A DNA stretch of 64,000 nt from Candidatus Nitrotoga arctica (GCF_918378365.1 NZ_OU912926.1:744001-808000), one strand, 5' to 3'; positions 18,228 through 27,910 are shown, numbered from the stretch's first letter. Numbers and translations: made by a program. Notes: generated by a model not told the origin, from the sequence alone.

Positions 18228-19025
18228 ATGAAGTATCTGGTCGGGCTGCTACTGTGGTGCCACATCATGGCTGCACAGGCGCAGCCCGATCCTTTTCCAC
18301 AGGCCGCTAATGCCTATCTCGTCAAAGTGGATGGTGCATCTATTTGGGAACATCGTCCCAATGACCGCTTGCCGCCTGCCAGCCTGACCAAGTTGATGAC
18401 CGCGTTGCTGGTTCTTGAACAAGGACAGTTACAAGAAGCGGCGTCGATCAGCCTGGCATCTACACTTGAAACGGGTTCGCGTATTGTGCTTAAAGCTGGC
18501 GAACGCTTCCGTGTGCAAGACCTGCTCGCCGCTACGATGATCGCGTCGTCCAATGATGCCTGCCATGCGCTGGCCGATCACTTGGGCGGAAGTGAAGCAG
18601 ACTTTGTGGCTCGAATGAATCGCCGTGCAAAAGAGCTTGGTATGCGCGACACACATTTCACCAACGCCTGCGGGCACGATGCCACCCAACACTATTCCAG
18701 TGCACATGATCTTGCGCGGTTGGCGCATGAGTTGCTTAAACACCCCTCATTGTTCGAGATTACCTCGCAAAAAAACTTGCAGATTGCCACGTTAGACGGC
18801 AAGAAGCTTTACACGCTGGTAAACAAAAACGCGCTGATCGGTCGCTACGATGGCGCAATCGGCCTCAAGACGGGTTACACACCCAATGCCGGCAAGTGTC
18901 TCGTAGCCTTTGCCAAACGGAGTGGCCACGAGGTGCTGCTCGTGATGTTGCATGGCAAAGACCGTTGGTGGGATGCTGTGGACATCCTCGATCTCGCTTT
19001 CGATCATGCCCGCGCGGCTCCCTGA
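18228..19025 (+). CDS. D-alanyl-D-alanine carboxypeptidase (S11, PBP5/6-like)
   Basis: S11 enzymes remove the terminal D-Ala from peptidoglycan pentapeptides in the periplasm. The 265-residue protein has a signal peptide (LLLWCHIMAAQA-QP) and all three penicillin-binding motifs: SLTK (S-x-x-K) near residue 50, SSND (S-x-N) near 105, and KTGYT (K-T-G) near 210. It is shorter than PBP5 (about 400) and lacks the C-terminal beta domain and amphipathic membrane anchor, so it is probably soluble in the periplasm. It starts 3 bases after the DUF3617 gene and overlaps the following membrane-protein gene by 20 bases. Confidence 0.92.
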   Translation: MKYLVGLLLWCHIMAAQAQPDPFPQAANAYLVKVDGASIWEHRPNDRLPPASLTKLMTALLVLEQGQLQEAASISLASTLETGSRIVLKAGERFRVQDLLAATMIASSNDACHALADHLGGSEADFVARMNRRAKELGMRDTHFTNACGHDATQHYSSAHDLARLAHELLKHPSLFEITSQKNLQIATLDGKKLYTLVNKNALIGRYDGAIGLKTGYTPNAGKCLVAFAKRSGHEVLLVMLHGKDRWWDAVDILDLAFDHARAAP

Positions 19026-20358
19026 AACGCACTTCGGCGTACTACTGTGGCTCATGCTGGCGGTATCAATTTGCTACGCGAATGCACTTAACGGCACATT
19101 CCAGTTCGATGACTACAACGTTATCGTCAACAATCCGAGCGTACATTCTTGGGCAGGCTGGGCAGAAGGCTTGTCTATCGGCATCCGACCCCTGCTCAAG
19201 TTCAGTTACACACTCAACTGGACAATGGGCACGGGTGTAATCGATTTTCATCTCACCAACCTGCTGATCCATCTGACAAATGCTTACCTGGTCTATAGGT
19301 TAGCGCAGGCCTTTGTGCAGCAACAATGGCAACAGGATAAACTCCAGCAAGTTCCGATTTTCGTCGCATTGCTGTTCTCTGCTCACCCCGTCTATACCGA
19401 GGCCGTCACCTATATATGTGGTCGTTCCACCTCATTGATGACGCTGTTCTATCTGGCAGGGCTGCTCGCTTACATCAGCGGACGCACGCAGCAAAACAGC
19501 GTCAAAGTGTATGGGCTGACTCCGCTGCTCTTCGTCATTGCCCTGGGCGTCAAAGAAACCGCCGTGACGTTTCCGCTGGCGCTGTTGTTGTGGGAATATT
19601 CTTGTGGCGGTAAATGGAAACGTGCCCTGACGCCGCAATGGCCGAGCTGGCTAGTACTGATTCTGGGCGCACTCATTTTTCTGTTCAACGACAGCTACCT
19701 GTCGCATATGGAACGCAGTGCCCAGCTCAACTCCCTGCAAGGCAATATAGCAAATCAAATTGCTGCCTTTTCCTATCTGATGCGGCAATGGGCTTTACCG
19801 TTATGGCTGAACATTGATCCGGACCTGTTGCTGCAAAACGATTTTTCCGCCATTTTGCTGCCACTGGTCTTTTTCCTTGCGCTATTTGTGATCATGGTAG
19901 CCTGCTGGCGTGTACGCCCGTGGATCAGTTTCGCCTTGGCGTGGGCGATGTTGCAGCTAATCCCGTTGCATCTGTTTCTGCCGCGTATCGATATCGCCAA
20001 CGACCGTCAGATGTATCTGGCCGGATGGCCACTATCTCTTGCTTTGTGTATCGAGCTGAGGTTGTGGACGGACGGAACGAGAACCCAGGCTTTTGTTGCG
20101 TTACTGTTGCTAGGCTTGGCTTCCCTTACCGTTCTGCGAAATCAGGATTACGCTAGCGAGATCCGCTTGTGGGAAGATACCGTGATGAAGTCGCCTGACA
20201 AGGCACGCGTACACAATAATCTTGGTTATGCTTACCTGCTAGCCCGCCGCAATGATGAAGCACGGCGGGAATTCACTACTGCACTGCAACTCGATCCGCG
20301 TCTCTACAAGGCGCGTTACAACCTTTTTCGGCTGGATAAAAAAGTCAACTTGAGATAG
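19006..20358 (+). CDS. TMTC-like polytopic membrane protein with TPR tail
   Basis: The 450-residue protein has about 9-10 transmembrane helices and a C-terminal TPR unit (ARVHNNLGYAYLLARRNDEA). The first external loop holds FQFDDYNVIVNN, the acidic pair typical of GT-C glycosyltransferases and of eukaryotic TMTC O-mannosyltransferases. Other family stretches are HLTNLLIHLTNAYLVYRL, LLFSAHPVYTEAVTYI-GR, ALGVKETAVTFPLALLLWE and LPRIDIANDRQMYLAGWPL. It is likely a GT-C fold glycosyltransferase using a polyprenyl-phosphate sugar, but acceptor and sugar are unknown. The ATG at 19006 was chosen because it overlaps the upstream stop and removes 18 residues encoded inside the carboxypeptidase gene. 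Confidence 0.75.
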   Translation: MPARLPETHFGVLLWLMLAVSICYANALNGTFQFDDYNVIVNNPSVHSWAGWAEGLSIGIRPLLKFSYTLNWTMGTGVIDFHLTNLLIHLTNAYLVYRLAQAFVQQQWQQDKLQQVPIFVALLFSAHPVYTEAVTYICGRSTSLMTLFYLAGLLAYISGRTQQNSVKVYGLTPLLFVIALGVKETAVTFPLALLLWEYSCGGKWKRALTPQWPSWLVLILGALIFLFNDSYLSHMERSAQLNSLQGNIANQIAAFSYLMRQWALPLWLNIDPDLLLQNDFSAILLPLVFFLALFVIMVACWRVRPWISFALAWAMLQLIPLHLFLPRIDIANDRQMYLAGWPLSLALCIELRLWTDGTRTQAFVALLLLGLASLTVLRNQDYASEIRLWEDTVMKSPDKARVHNNLGYAYLLARRNDEARREFTTALQLDPRLYKARYNLFRLDKKVNLR

Positions 20359-20622
20359 TCCGCGAACGTGTCGCTATTTGACATCCGGTCGACATCCCTT
20401 GTCGTGGGAAGAACAGCGCATGGGTATTTATTGGGTATCTCGCCACCTAAATTCGCTTACCAAGGTTGCACTTCAGAGTTGAATCCGCCCAGCATAAAGA
20501 CGTGAGGTCCGCTAAGTTTTTCTTAATATGTTATCTCCACGGAAGCGGTAACGATACTCCAAACAAAAACCCGGGCACCAACGTACAATCTCCGACGTTA
20601 ATAACAAGGTGAGAGAAAACTA

Positions 20623-22458
20623 ATGAACACACTCGCAATTGCAGCATCCGTAGCGGCATTGACATTGCCCTTAAAAGACCTGTATGAAACGGGGAAGCAC
20701 AAATTTCAAGAGCAATTAGCCAAATGGAATAATGCGAAAAATATCAAATCTCTAGTCTTAAAAGTCACAGCATACGAACAAGTTATGACGATTTGGCAAC
20801 GTGAGAAAAAAGTTAAGCTCTCTAATTTTTATTATCCTTCGAAGGTTACTTTCAGTACGGGAGTTACTAAAGCAATAACAAGTCTCAGAGACCTTCCTCA
20901 GAAAGGTGCATTAGTCATACAAGGCACGGTCGGACAAGGGAAGTCCATATTTTTACGTTATCTTTGTATTCAAGAATTATCCAAATCTACTGGACGAATC
21001 CCTATATTTTTTGAATTAAGGAAATTAGATCAGGGTTTAGATATTGAAAAAGCACTTCTTAACACACTGGAATCTTTGGGGTTTGAAGTAACGGACGCTC
21101 TATTTGATCACTATGCTGCATCAGGGAAACTCGTAATTCTATTGGATGGGTTTGATGAAATAGAAGAAAGTCTGGTTAAGAATGCAATCACATCCTTAGA
21201 ATCATGGGCAGTTCGTTATCCCCAAATGCAATTCATTATCACCTCTAGACCCGGAGGAGAAATTCAAAAATCTAGTTACTTCTCAATTATTCAGCTTGCT
21301 CCTTTAAATGCAGATGAACATAAAGCATTTTTAACTAAAATTGGAGTAAAAGGTCCAACCTTAAATCACCTTCTGGTTGCAATTGAAGCGAGTCCAATTG
21401 AAATTCGTGGATTGCTGACCACCCCACTTCTACTAACATTATTAGTACTAGTCTATCAAAGTGAAGGAGTCATCCCCAACGAACTTCCAGAATTTTTTAA
21501 CTTATTGTTTACTACAGTTTTTGTCAGACACGACCGCACGAAGCCAGCATTTACCCGTAAGCATAAATCTGGGCTAAATGATAAAAAATTAGAACAATTT
21601 TTTGAGGCTTTTTGCTTTGCAGTAATGAAACAAAAATTTACTGTAAATTTAAAAAAAGAACAATTCCAATTGGCATTTGACGATGCCATAAAATTTTCAG
21701 GAAAAACTTGTGTAATTGATGGTTTTGTACACGACATAATAAAAGTAGCATGTTTGCTTCAAGAAGACGGTTTATATACAAGCTTTGTTCATAAAAGTTT
21801 GTTGGATTACTACCCGGCTGCATTTATAAAAAGCTGCACAGATGAACAATCAATCAAAATTTATAACGTTATTGCACCCTTATGGCGGCAATGGCAACAC
21901 GTACTCGGCTTTCTTTCCTATATCGATAAATATCGATTTACAAAATATTTTGCAATACCTACTATTGAGACTTTTCTAGATTCATACGGTGTAGTTAATG
22001 GACAGGTAACATTAGAAAACGCAAACACATTTATTGAAAAAACTTTCACCACCGAAACGCATTTCAGTTATGTCCAAGAAGCAGAAACTAAAGAGTTCGT
22101 TCAGAAAACTTTTGGACAATTTTTTCCTCAAGAAATGTATTTTCTAAAAGATATACATTGGTGGGTACTTGAAATCCATTTGTTACACAAACTGCCCATG
22201 CTCGAATGTGCTTTCACTAAGACTGTAGAAGATGGTGAGGAACGATTTATAGTCTTTTGGAAAGATTTATTATTAAAGCCAAATATGCTAAACAAGCTGG
22301 AACAAAAAGCCATGAATTTATTGAATGAACTTAATTCATTCCTTAATGAATATAAAATATTTATTAAAGACGAAGCTGATAAAGCTGATTTGTTATCCCA
22401 GTTTGATAGTTTGATTTCAGCTAATACAGTTTCCAAAGGAAATATGTCTCTTATATAA
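20623..22458 (+). CDS. NACHT-domain STAND NTPase
   Basis: The 611-residue protein has a central NACHT P-loop ATPase domain: Walker A GTVGQGKS at residues 101-108, Walker B LVILLDGFDE at about 169-178, and the sensor-like FIITSRPGG at about 204-212. The N-terminal 100 residues are helical, with a hydrophobic stretch at 3-17 that could be a membrane or CARD/DEATH-like element. The C-terminal 350 residues are helical and I see no leucine-rich, TPR or WD repeats. Bacterial NACHT proteins include antiphage (NLR-like) defence factors; that role is inferred here from family and context. The gene is clearly more AT-rich than its neighbours and abuts an IS, which suggests horizontal transfer. Confidence 0.85.
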   Translation: MNTLAIAASVAALTLPLKDLYETGKHKFQEQLAKWNNAKNIKSLVLKVTAYEQVMTIWQREKKVKLSNFYYPSKVTFSTGVTKAITSLRDLPQKGALVIQGTVGQGKSIFLRYLCIQELSKSTGRIPIFFELRKLDQGLDIEKALLNTLESLGFEVTDALFDHYAASGKLVILLDGFDEIEESLVKNAITSLESWAVRYPQMQFIITSRPGGEIQKSSYFSIIQLAPLNADEHKAFLTKIGVKGPTLNHLLVAIEASPIEIRGLLTTPLLLTLLVLVYQSEGVIPNELPEFFNLLFTTVFVRHDRTKPAFTRKHKSGLNDKKLEQFFEAFCFAVMKQKFTVNLKKEQFQLAFDDAIKFSGKTCVIDGFVHDIIKVACLLQEDGLYTSFVHKSLLDYYPAAFIKSCTDEQSIKIYNVIAPLWRQWQHVLGFLSYIDKYRFTKYFAIPTIETFLDSYGVVNGQVTLENANTFIEKTFTTETHFSYVQEAETKEFVQKTFGQFFPQEMYFLKDIHWWVLEIHLLHKLPMLECAFTKTVEDGEERFIVFWKDLLLKPNMLNKLEQKAMNLLNELNSFLNEYKIFIKDEADKADLLSQFDSLISANTVSKGNMSLI

Positions 22459-22475
22459 GTATAGCGGGCTACTCT

Positions 22476-22515
22476 CGCTCTCTTGCGCCCGAGCAAGTTC
22501 GGCCGCAAGAGAGCG
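22476..22515 (+). terminator. Perfect 12-bp stem-loop after the NACHT gene
   Basis: The arms cgctctcttgcg (22476-22487) and cgcaagagagcg (22504-22515) are perfectly complementary around a 16-base loop, starting 18 bases after the NACHT stop. No T-run follows, so intrinsic termination is uncertain; it could instead be an mRNA-stabilising structure or a small repeat. Confidence 0.45.
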
Positions 22516-22597
22516 GCTAGCAGGAGCGATCATTCGGTGGTCACACCAAAGACAGCTTGCAGGGAGTGGGGGGCTGCGCCAAAAAATAAATAAATGG

Positions 22598-23950
22598 GGG
22601 TCAGACTCTGAGGTCTCCCCTCAAAGTTGCAGCGCAGGATGCTCATAACGCAACCGTTCAAGGGCTGCACCCAACTCGCGCGGCGGGAATGCCGCCATAC
22701 CATGTTGTATAAGCTGCAATGCCAAAGTAATCACAGAGAGAACCGGGCGCGAACGTCGCGTGTTGCTTTGGAATCTGAACTCCAACTGTCGCGCTTTACC
22801 CACCTCGCCAATCAAGCGCAGTACAAACGAGGCAAGACATGCGACCAGCAGTAACACACCCAAACGATTTTTCTGTGTGGATCGGCTAGCGGAGAATCCC
22901 AATCCAAAACGCTCGCTTTTCAAATCGCGGAATGACTCCTCAATCTGCATCCGTTGGGCGTACACGGCCACGACAGCTTGAGCACTCAAGGGATTAAGTT
23001 TTGGGCTGACTGCCAACAGCCATGGTTCGCGTTGCGCGCGGGCATTCTTCAGGCTACGGCTCGAATGGTCCAGCTTACCCAGGCGACTCTTCTTATGGCG
23101 CTTTTGATTTGCGTGTTTGATCAACACCAGACGGCATGGCACAGGATGATTTCGCACATAGTTGAATTGACCGAGTGACCTCGCTTTTGCTGTAGCAAAT
23201 GGATAAAGTGTTTTGCAGCCAGCCCACGTATCAACATCTGCCGGACTGACCATGTCGCGGTTACGAATACGACCGATCCAATACCAGCCCATGCGGTTGA
23301 CCAATCTGAACCACGCGCCACGAAAACCGGCATCGGTAATCAGAATGGGTACACAACCTGTCGGCAGCATGGTGGCGAGTTGCGTAAGAAACGCCTGATG
23401 CACGCGCGGTGATGTTGCCTGCGATTGCGGGTACAACTGCTCATACAGGGTTATGCTACGGCCTTCAACAGCAATCGAAGCGCGCAACAATTGCCATTGT
23501 CGATCAGGCGTTAAATCCGACCAGTCGATGATGATCAGCGGCATAGATATTCCATTCAAGCACTACCGGACAAGTGCCTCGTACAACTTGGATATTTCAG
23601 TGTGCAGCAAGTCGTTGCCGAGCAGCCGGTCAATGCGTTTGATGTTGTGCTTGACGGCGACCGAGCCGATCAGCCCGCGCCCCATATCGCTTAACGTCAG
23701 CCGACTGCCCGTTACCACCGCCTCGACAGCAGCCAGTAGACTGGCTAAGCGTTTGCGTGTATTACTGCGAAGCTGGTGGAAAGAATGCGGTGTAAGATTG
23801 TGATCGCATGCATGGTGGGTTCTCCTTCGGAGTTTGGTCGCTACGAAAGAGAGAATAAACCTGCCATGCATGTGCCGTTTTGAAGCAGAGAGTACGCCCT
23901 ACTTATTGAAATGCAACGGAACTTTTAAGGGAGACCTCAGAGTCTGACCC
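22598..23950 (-). mobile_element. IS4-family insertion sequence, full length
   Basis: The element is about 1353 bases long. Its ends are perfect 22-base inverted repeats (22598-22619 gggtcagactctgaggtctc-cc, matched by 23929-23950), with similarity continuing inward for about 10 more bases (ctcaaagtt against ttaaaagtt). It contains one transposase frame that carries an in-frame stop. No obvious target duplication was seen (outer flanks ataaatgg and tattgttt). It separates the NACHT gene from the lipoprotein gene and ends 35 bases before the lipoprotein ATG. Confidence 0.9.
22621..23871 (-). pseudogene. IS4-family transposase, amber-interrupted
   Basis: This is a DDE transposase of about 416 codons. 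The catalytic elements are all present: first Asp in LIIIDWSDL, second in ILITDAGFRGAWF, and the IS4 signature Y-(2)-R-(3)-E-(6)-K as YAQRMQIEESFRDLK. A TAG at 23563-23565 interrupts the frame after YEALVR. In the second, partial copy at 26598-27105 the same codon is CAG (Gln), so a single C-to-T change created the stop. Unless the stop is read through or translation re-starts, the protein is split into 102 and about 312 residues and is probably inactive. Confidence 0.88.
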
Positions 23951-23984
23951 TATTGTTTCTCAACACGTAATTTAAGGGAAAAAT

Positions 23985-25472
23985 ATGATTCGCCTCACAT
24001 GTTCTGCGGTAATTTTATGTGCGCTTACATTAACCATTCCTGGTTGTATAAATCCGAGTGAAATGATATTGCACACACTGCAACATCAGACATTGCAACA
24101 GCAGACACTGCAACAGCAGAAAATGATACAACAAGCATTGCAACAGGAAGATAAAAAGAAAGAACAACAGGAGAAAGCAACGGTGGAACTAGTTATGCTG
24201 GAAACGGCAAAGTTGCAATCTTTGCTTCGTACCTGTGAAATAAATGGGGAAATACTACTTCGCAAAGACGGTGAGCTGATGTCTCAATGCCAAGCTATTA
24301 AGCTATTTATAGGTAAATGGCAGGGTACGTTGAAGTTTCAGGATGAATTGACTATTAATTTAGATATCTTTGGCCTTAAAAACGCTACCAAAGATAAAGT
24401 TATCTTCACAGCGAAAGCTGTAGTAACCAGTAATAATCCGAATACGGTTTACCAGCAGACTGCACTTCTTCTCAGTGGCATCTACGACTTTTACTTCTAC
24501 CCCAGTAACGGTTTCATTCGCGCTCACATTCACAATTTTGGATCTCGATCTACCGGGTCTTTTCTTTCGTATTTCAATATGGGGCTTGCTCGCATGGATG
24601 GGAAGAATTATCTGTCTGGACATGCGTCAGTGTCTGGAGGTACGAAGATCCCCAACGGTTATCAGGAATTTGAAACCGAAGCCGAAGTCAGACTAACGCA
24701 TTCTGTCCACCAGATTGAACAAATACCCGCTATTAGAGCCGATACAATCCTTGATCGCGAAACACGTCAAACATTTATGCTTTCCAAACAAGGGATCGCT
24801 TACTGGTTTAAATATGTCGAAAATCTGATTGGCGACGACATTGAAAAGCGCCTCTATTTGGCAAATAGTTTATTCGATATGGCTGAGGGTGGAGGTTGCG
24901 ACCAATGTTATCACGGTGCAATAAGAAACTACTTGATCGTTGAAGGCAAGGTGCCAAGTGCCAGAGTACAACTCAGAATAAGCAAAAGCTATGACGGATT
25001 GGGAAATGTCAGCCTTCAGAAAGAGGCAAAACGTTGGAGAGATATGGCAGCGCCTGTGATGGCACAAGCGCAGGCTATATGTATGTCGCGGCCAGCAGTG
25101 GGATTAGCTACCGAGCGCTTGGATGAAATGAATTACCAACCGAGGGATAAATCTTTTAATGATGGAAGCGTTCACGATCACGCTGAGACTATTTTAATAC
25201 TACTGAGTAGGCATTGGAAGTTTTCGAGCATATCGCCAGCGGAAGTTAGCGTTTTGAACGAGCGGTTCGTTTGCAATTACACAATGAAACGTCCAGCTTG
25301 GGATTATGAGACTGGTGAACTATCTAGGCAACCTTTCACTCTTGAGCAGAATTTCGATTACCTTACTTTAGGGCTTACTATAGTTCCGGAAGGAAAGCAG
25401 CACTATACAGCCAGTTGGGATGACACGTCTTCTCCTTCTGTAGTTTTCGATTTGAGCAAAGAGCGAAGGTAG
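23985..25472 (+). CDS. Uncharacterised lipoprotein with Gln-rich coiled coil
   Basis: The 495-residue protein begins with a lipoprotein signal (LTLTIPGC, lipidated Cys21). A Gln/Leu coiled coil follows at about residues 30-75 with the unit TLQQQ repeated, then a beta-rich region (IGKWQGTLKFQDELTINLDI, about 110-240) and a helical C-terminal half with Sel1-like spacing (LANSLFDMAEGG, KEAKRWRDMAAPVMAQAQAIC). I do not recognise a named family. The helical part resembles the Sel1 region of the lipoprotein at 27938-30361, which also ends in A-x-(K)-W-x-x-(M/L)-A and a C-x-S motif. An aaggga ribosome-binding site precedes the ATG. The IS4 end lies 35 bases upstream, so its native promoter has probably been replaced. 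Confidence 0.65.
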   Translation: MIRLTCSAVILCALTLTIPGCINPSEMILHTLQHQTLQQQTLQQQKMIQQALQQEDKKKEQQEKATVELVMLETAKLQSLLRTCEINGEILLRKDGELMSQCQAIKLFIGKWQGTLKFQDELTINLDIFGLKNATKDKVIFTAKAVVTSNNPNTVYQQTALLLSGIYDFYFYPSNGFIRAHIHNFGSRSTGSFLSYFNMGLARMDGKNYLSGHASVSGGTKIPNGYQEFETEAEVRLTHSVHQIEQIPAIRADTILDRETRQTFMLSKQGIAYWFKYVENLIGDDIEKRLYLANSLFDMAEGGGCDQCYHGAIRNYLIVEGKVPSARVQLRISKSYDGLGNVSLQKEAKRWRDMAAPVMAQAQAICMSRPAVGLATERLDEMNYQPRDKSFNDGSVHDHAETILILLSRHWKFSSISPAEVSVLNERFVCNYTMKRPAWDYETGELSRQPFTLEQNFDYLTLGLTIVPEGKQHYTASWDDTSSPSVVFDLSKERR

Positions 25473-25480
25473 CACTGCTA

Positions 25481-26595
25481 TTGATCCGGCACGAATTATT
25501 CATGAAGCCGCGTAGGCGACTTTTGGGTCGCGGAAATAACGGCGCACGCGTTCGGGGTTTTGCTCAAGCATGGTCATGTGATCAGTCGCAGCAGCTCTGA
25601 GTTTTGCCTTGGTGCGCACTGGCACCTTTGAAGTGATGACGTGCTTGAGATCTGCATTCAGTCTTTCTTCGGGGTTGAGTTCAGGGCTGTAGCTGGGCAA
25701 GTAGAACAACTCGATTTTCTGTGCGTTCTCGGCAGCCCAAGCCTTTACAGGTTTGCTGTGATGAACTCTCAAGTTGTCCAGTATCAGAAACACCTTGCGG
25801 TCTGTATCCTTGATGAGCGCCTCCAGAAATTCAATGAGCTTGTCGGAGTTAAATGCCTCATCAATAATCATCCAGCGCGTTTTACCCTGATTGGTTACCG
25901 TCGCAATCATCGATAGCTTGTGGCGCGTGCCGCCTACTGCGAACGTCACAGGTGTCTTGCCCACCGGCGCATAGCTCCTGCCTCTGACATCCGTGTTGAC
26001 TAGCGCCGTCTCGTCGCCCCAGTGAATTTCCGCACCTTCTGTTTTTGCTCTGGCTTCAATGGCCGGATATTGTTCATCAAGCCAAGCCTGGACGGCTTCA
26101 GGCCGCTGCTCGTATGCTTTTTTAATGGGTTTTTGTGGTGTAAAACCCCAACGTGCCAAGTAGTTGCCTACTGCCCGAATAGACAGCTTGATACTGTGCG
26201 CCAGCTCAATGTGCTGGCGCACAGCGGGCCTGCTCCATAGCGCAAAATCCATCTTGAGTTGTTCGGGGCGTCTGTCGCAGATGGTTTGTTGAATCGCCAG
26301 CTCTTGGCTAACCGTCAAGCGACGTCCACTGCCAGGTTTTTTACCCCGAACGCCGGGCTTGAGTGCCCCCGAACCTTCAGCCTTATACAACCGCAGCGCC
26401 GTATTGACTGCCGTCCAGCTCAGTCCCGTTTGCACCACGATCTCCATCACCGCCACACCTTTGCGGTGCATACGAATGACTTGCTTGCGTCGTTCATGCA
26501 GTACTTCTCGCGACTGCTTGCGGGCATCTTCTTTTTCCATACTCCATAGACATCGAAAACCAATAAAAATTCATTTATAAATCGTGCCGGGTCTA
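25481..26595 (-). mobile_element. IS630-family insertion sequence, apparently intact
   Basis: The element is about 1115 bases long. Terminal inverted repeats are ttgatccggcacgaat at the left and tagacccggcacgatt (reverse complement of the right end), agreeing at 12-13 of 16 bases. It is flanked on both sides by TA (25479-25480 and 26596-26597), the target duplication characteristic of IS630/Tc1-mariner. It carries one uninterrupted transposase gene. Its right side borders a truncated IS4 copy and its left side lies 8 bases after the lipoprotein stop. Confidence 0.88.
25500..26540 (-). CDS. IS630-family transposase
   Basis: This is a DDE/D transposase of 346 residues, full length for the family. 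The N-terminal helix-turn-helix covers about residues 15-75 (RRKQVIRMHRKGVAVMEI, TGLSWTAVNTALRLYK), followed by a linker (LTVSQELAIQQTI, then a winged-helix part with YLARWGFTPQKPIKKAYEQ). The catalytic triad is in IHWGDETAL, FLILDNLRVHHSK and SYSPELNPEERLN. No stop or frameshift was seen, and the terminal repeats are in place, so the element may still be active. A second, truncated IS630 relative lies at 27325-27910. Confidence 0.94.
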   Translation of the reverse strand: MEKEDARKQSREVLHERRKQVIRMHRKGVAVMEIVVQTGLSWTAVNTALRLYKAEGSGALKPGVRGKKPGSGRRLTVSQELAIQQTICDRRPEQLKMDFALWSRPAVRQHIELAHSIKLSIRAVGNYLARWGFTPQKPIKKAYEQRPEAVQAWLDEQYPAIEARAKTEGAEIHWGDETALVNTDVRGRSYAPVGKTPVTFAVGGTRHKLSMIATVTNQGKTRWMIIDEAFNSDKLIEFLEALIKDTDRKVFLILDNLRVHHSKPVKAWAAENAQKIELFYLPSYSPELNPEERLNADLKHVITSKVPVRTKAKLRAAATDHMTMLEQNPERVRRYFRDPKVAYAAS

Positions 26596-26597
26596 TA

Positions 26598-27105
26598 GTA
26601 TCAACATCTGCCGGACTGACCATGTCGCAGTTACGAATACGACCGATCCAATACCAGCCCATGCGGTTGACCAATCTGAACCAGGCGCCACGAAAACCGG
26701 CATCGGTAATCAAAATTGGTACACAACCTGTCGTAGTAGGGTGGCGAGTTGCGTAAGAAACGCCTGATGCACGCGCGGTGATGTTGCCTGCGATTGCGGG
26801 TACAACTGCTCATACAGGGTTATGCTACGGCCTTCAACAGCAACCGAAGCGCGCAACAATTGCCATTGTCGATCAGGCGTTAAATCCGACCAGTCGATGA
26901 TGATCAGCGGCATAGATATTCCGTTCAAGCACTGCCGGACAAGTGCCTCGTACAACTTGGATATTTCGTGTGCAGCAAGTTGTTGCCGAGCAGCCGGTCA
27001 AGGCGTTCGATGTTTTGCTTGACGCCGACCGAGCCGGTTAGCCCGCGTCCCAGATTACTTAACGTCAGCCGACTGCCCGTTACCACCGTCTCGACAGCAG
27101 TAGCT
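26598..27105 (-). mobile_element. IS4 remnant (5' transposase part)
   Basis: This matches 23229-23735 of the full IS4 copy almost base for base but lacks both ends. It starts abruptly at the IS630 TA duplication and stops in the gcctcgacagcag region. One base is missing near 26733-26740 compared with the full copy (cctgtcgtagtaggg against cctgtcggcagcatgg), causing a frameshift. It keeps CAG where the full copy has the amber codon. The truncation beside the IS630 suggests an adjacent deletion after insertion. Confidence 0.85.
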
Positions 27106-27312
27106 TGGCTTCTTCTGTCATCCACTGCGTTAGCTGTTCTTCAAATTGCCCCAGCTTGGGGGCAGCGGGCTGTACCCGTACATACTTGGGTTCTTCAACA
27201 GGATTGAGATGCTTGCGCACCGTGGGTCGGAGAGTCCCATGTCGCGCGCGATTGCCGTGACCGTTTGTTTTTGTACCGAATGCCGCCTGCGGATTTCGTA
27301 AATGATGTCCAT
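27106..27312 (-). pseudogene. IS21 IstA N-terminal remnant
   Basis: Reading from the ATG at 27312 gives MDIIYEIRRRHSVQKQ and TVTAIARDMGLSDP, the helix-turn-helix start of an IS21-type IstA. Reading then continues, after a shift of one base, as TVRKHLNPVEEPKYV-R and QPAAPKLGQFEEQLTQWM before meeting the IS4 remnant. So only about 70 codons survive, frameshifted and truncated. No IstB is nearby. Confidence 0.75.
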
Positions 27313-27324
27313 ATAAAACACCCC

Positions 27325-27910
27325 AGATACCTTGCTGAACGCGCTAAAGTAGAAGGCGCTGAAATCCACTGGGGAGATGAAACTGGATTGCGCAGAGATG
27401 ACGTGCGTGGACGTTCTTTCGCCCCCAAAGGAAAAACACCCGTGGTGCGGGTCAACAGTAAACGCGAGAACGTGGGACTTATCTCTACTATCACGAACCA
27501 AGGCAAGGTCAAGTGGAGGGTGCTGAACGGCGCGTTGGATTCAGATCAGCTCATCGTATTTCTGAAACGGTTGGTGAAAGATGCCAAGCGCAAGGTATTC
27601 CTGATTCTGGATAACTTACGAGTTCATCATGCCAAGCTGGTTAAGGCATGGCTCGCGAAACATCAGGACGAGATTGAAGTGTTTTATCTGCCGAGTTACA
27701 GCCCTGAATTGAACCCAGATGAAATGCTGAATGTCGATCTCAAACAGGCAGTGACGACCAAGGCACCTGCCCGGACAAAGGGGCAACTTCTCAAGACGAC
27801 CACCAGTCACATGTGCAAGCTACAGAAAACACCCGAGCGTGTAAAAAGCTACTTTGAACATGCTCCTGTAAAGTATGCGGCTTAAGTTCAACAATTTATT
27901 GCCGGATCAA
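27325..27910 (+). pseudogene. IS630 transposase, C-terminal fragment
   Basis: About 187 codons of an IS630 transposase in the opposite orientation to the intact copy and clearly a different element. They include the whole catalytic triad (IHWGDETGLRRDD, FLILDNLRVHHAK, SYSPELNPDEML), but the DNA-binding half is missing and the N-terminal join is to the IstA remnant. The right end, attgccggatcaa at 27898-27910 followed by TA, resembles the IS630 terminal repeat. It cannot encode a functional transposase alone. Confidence 0.85.

Noticed and set aside
22598..27105. Composite transposon carrying the lipoprotein between two IS4 copies
   Set aside because: The right IS4 copy lacks both ends and its left part is missing, so it cannot be mobilised as a unit now.
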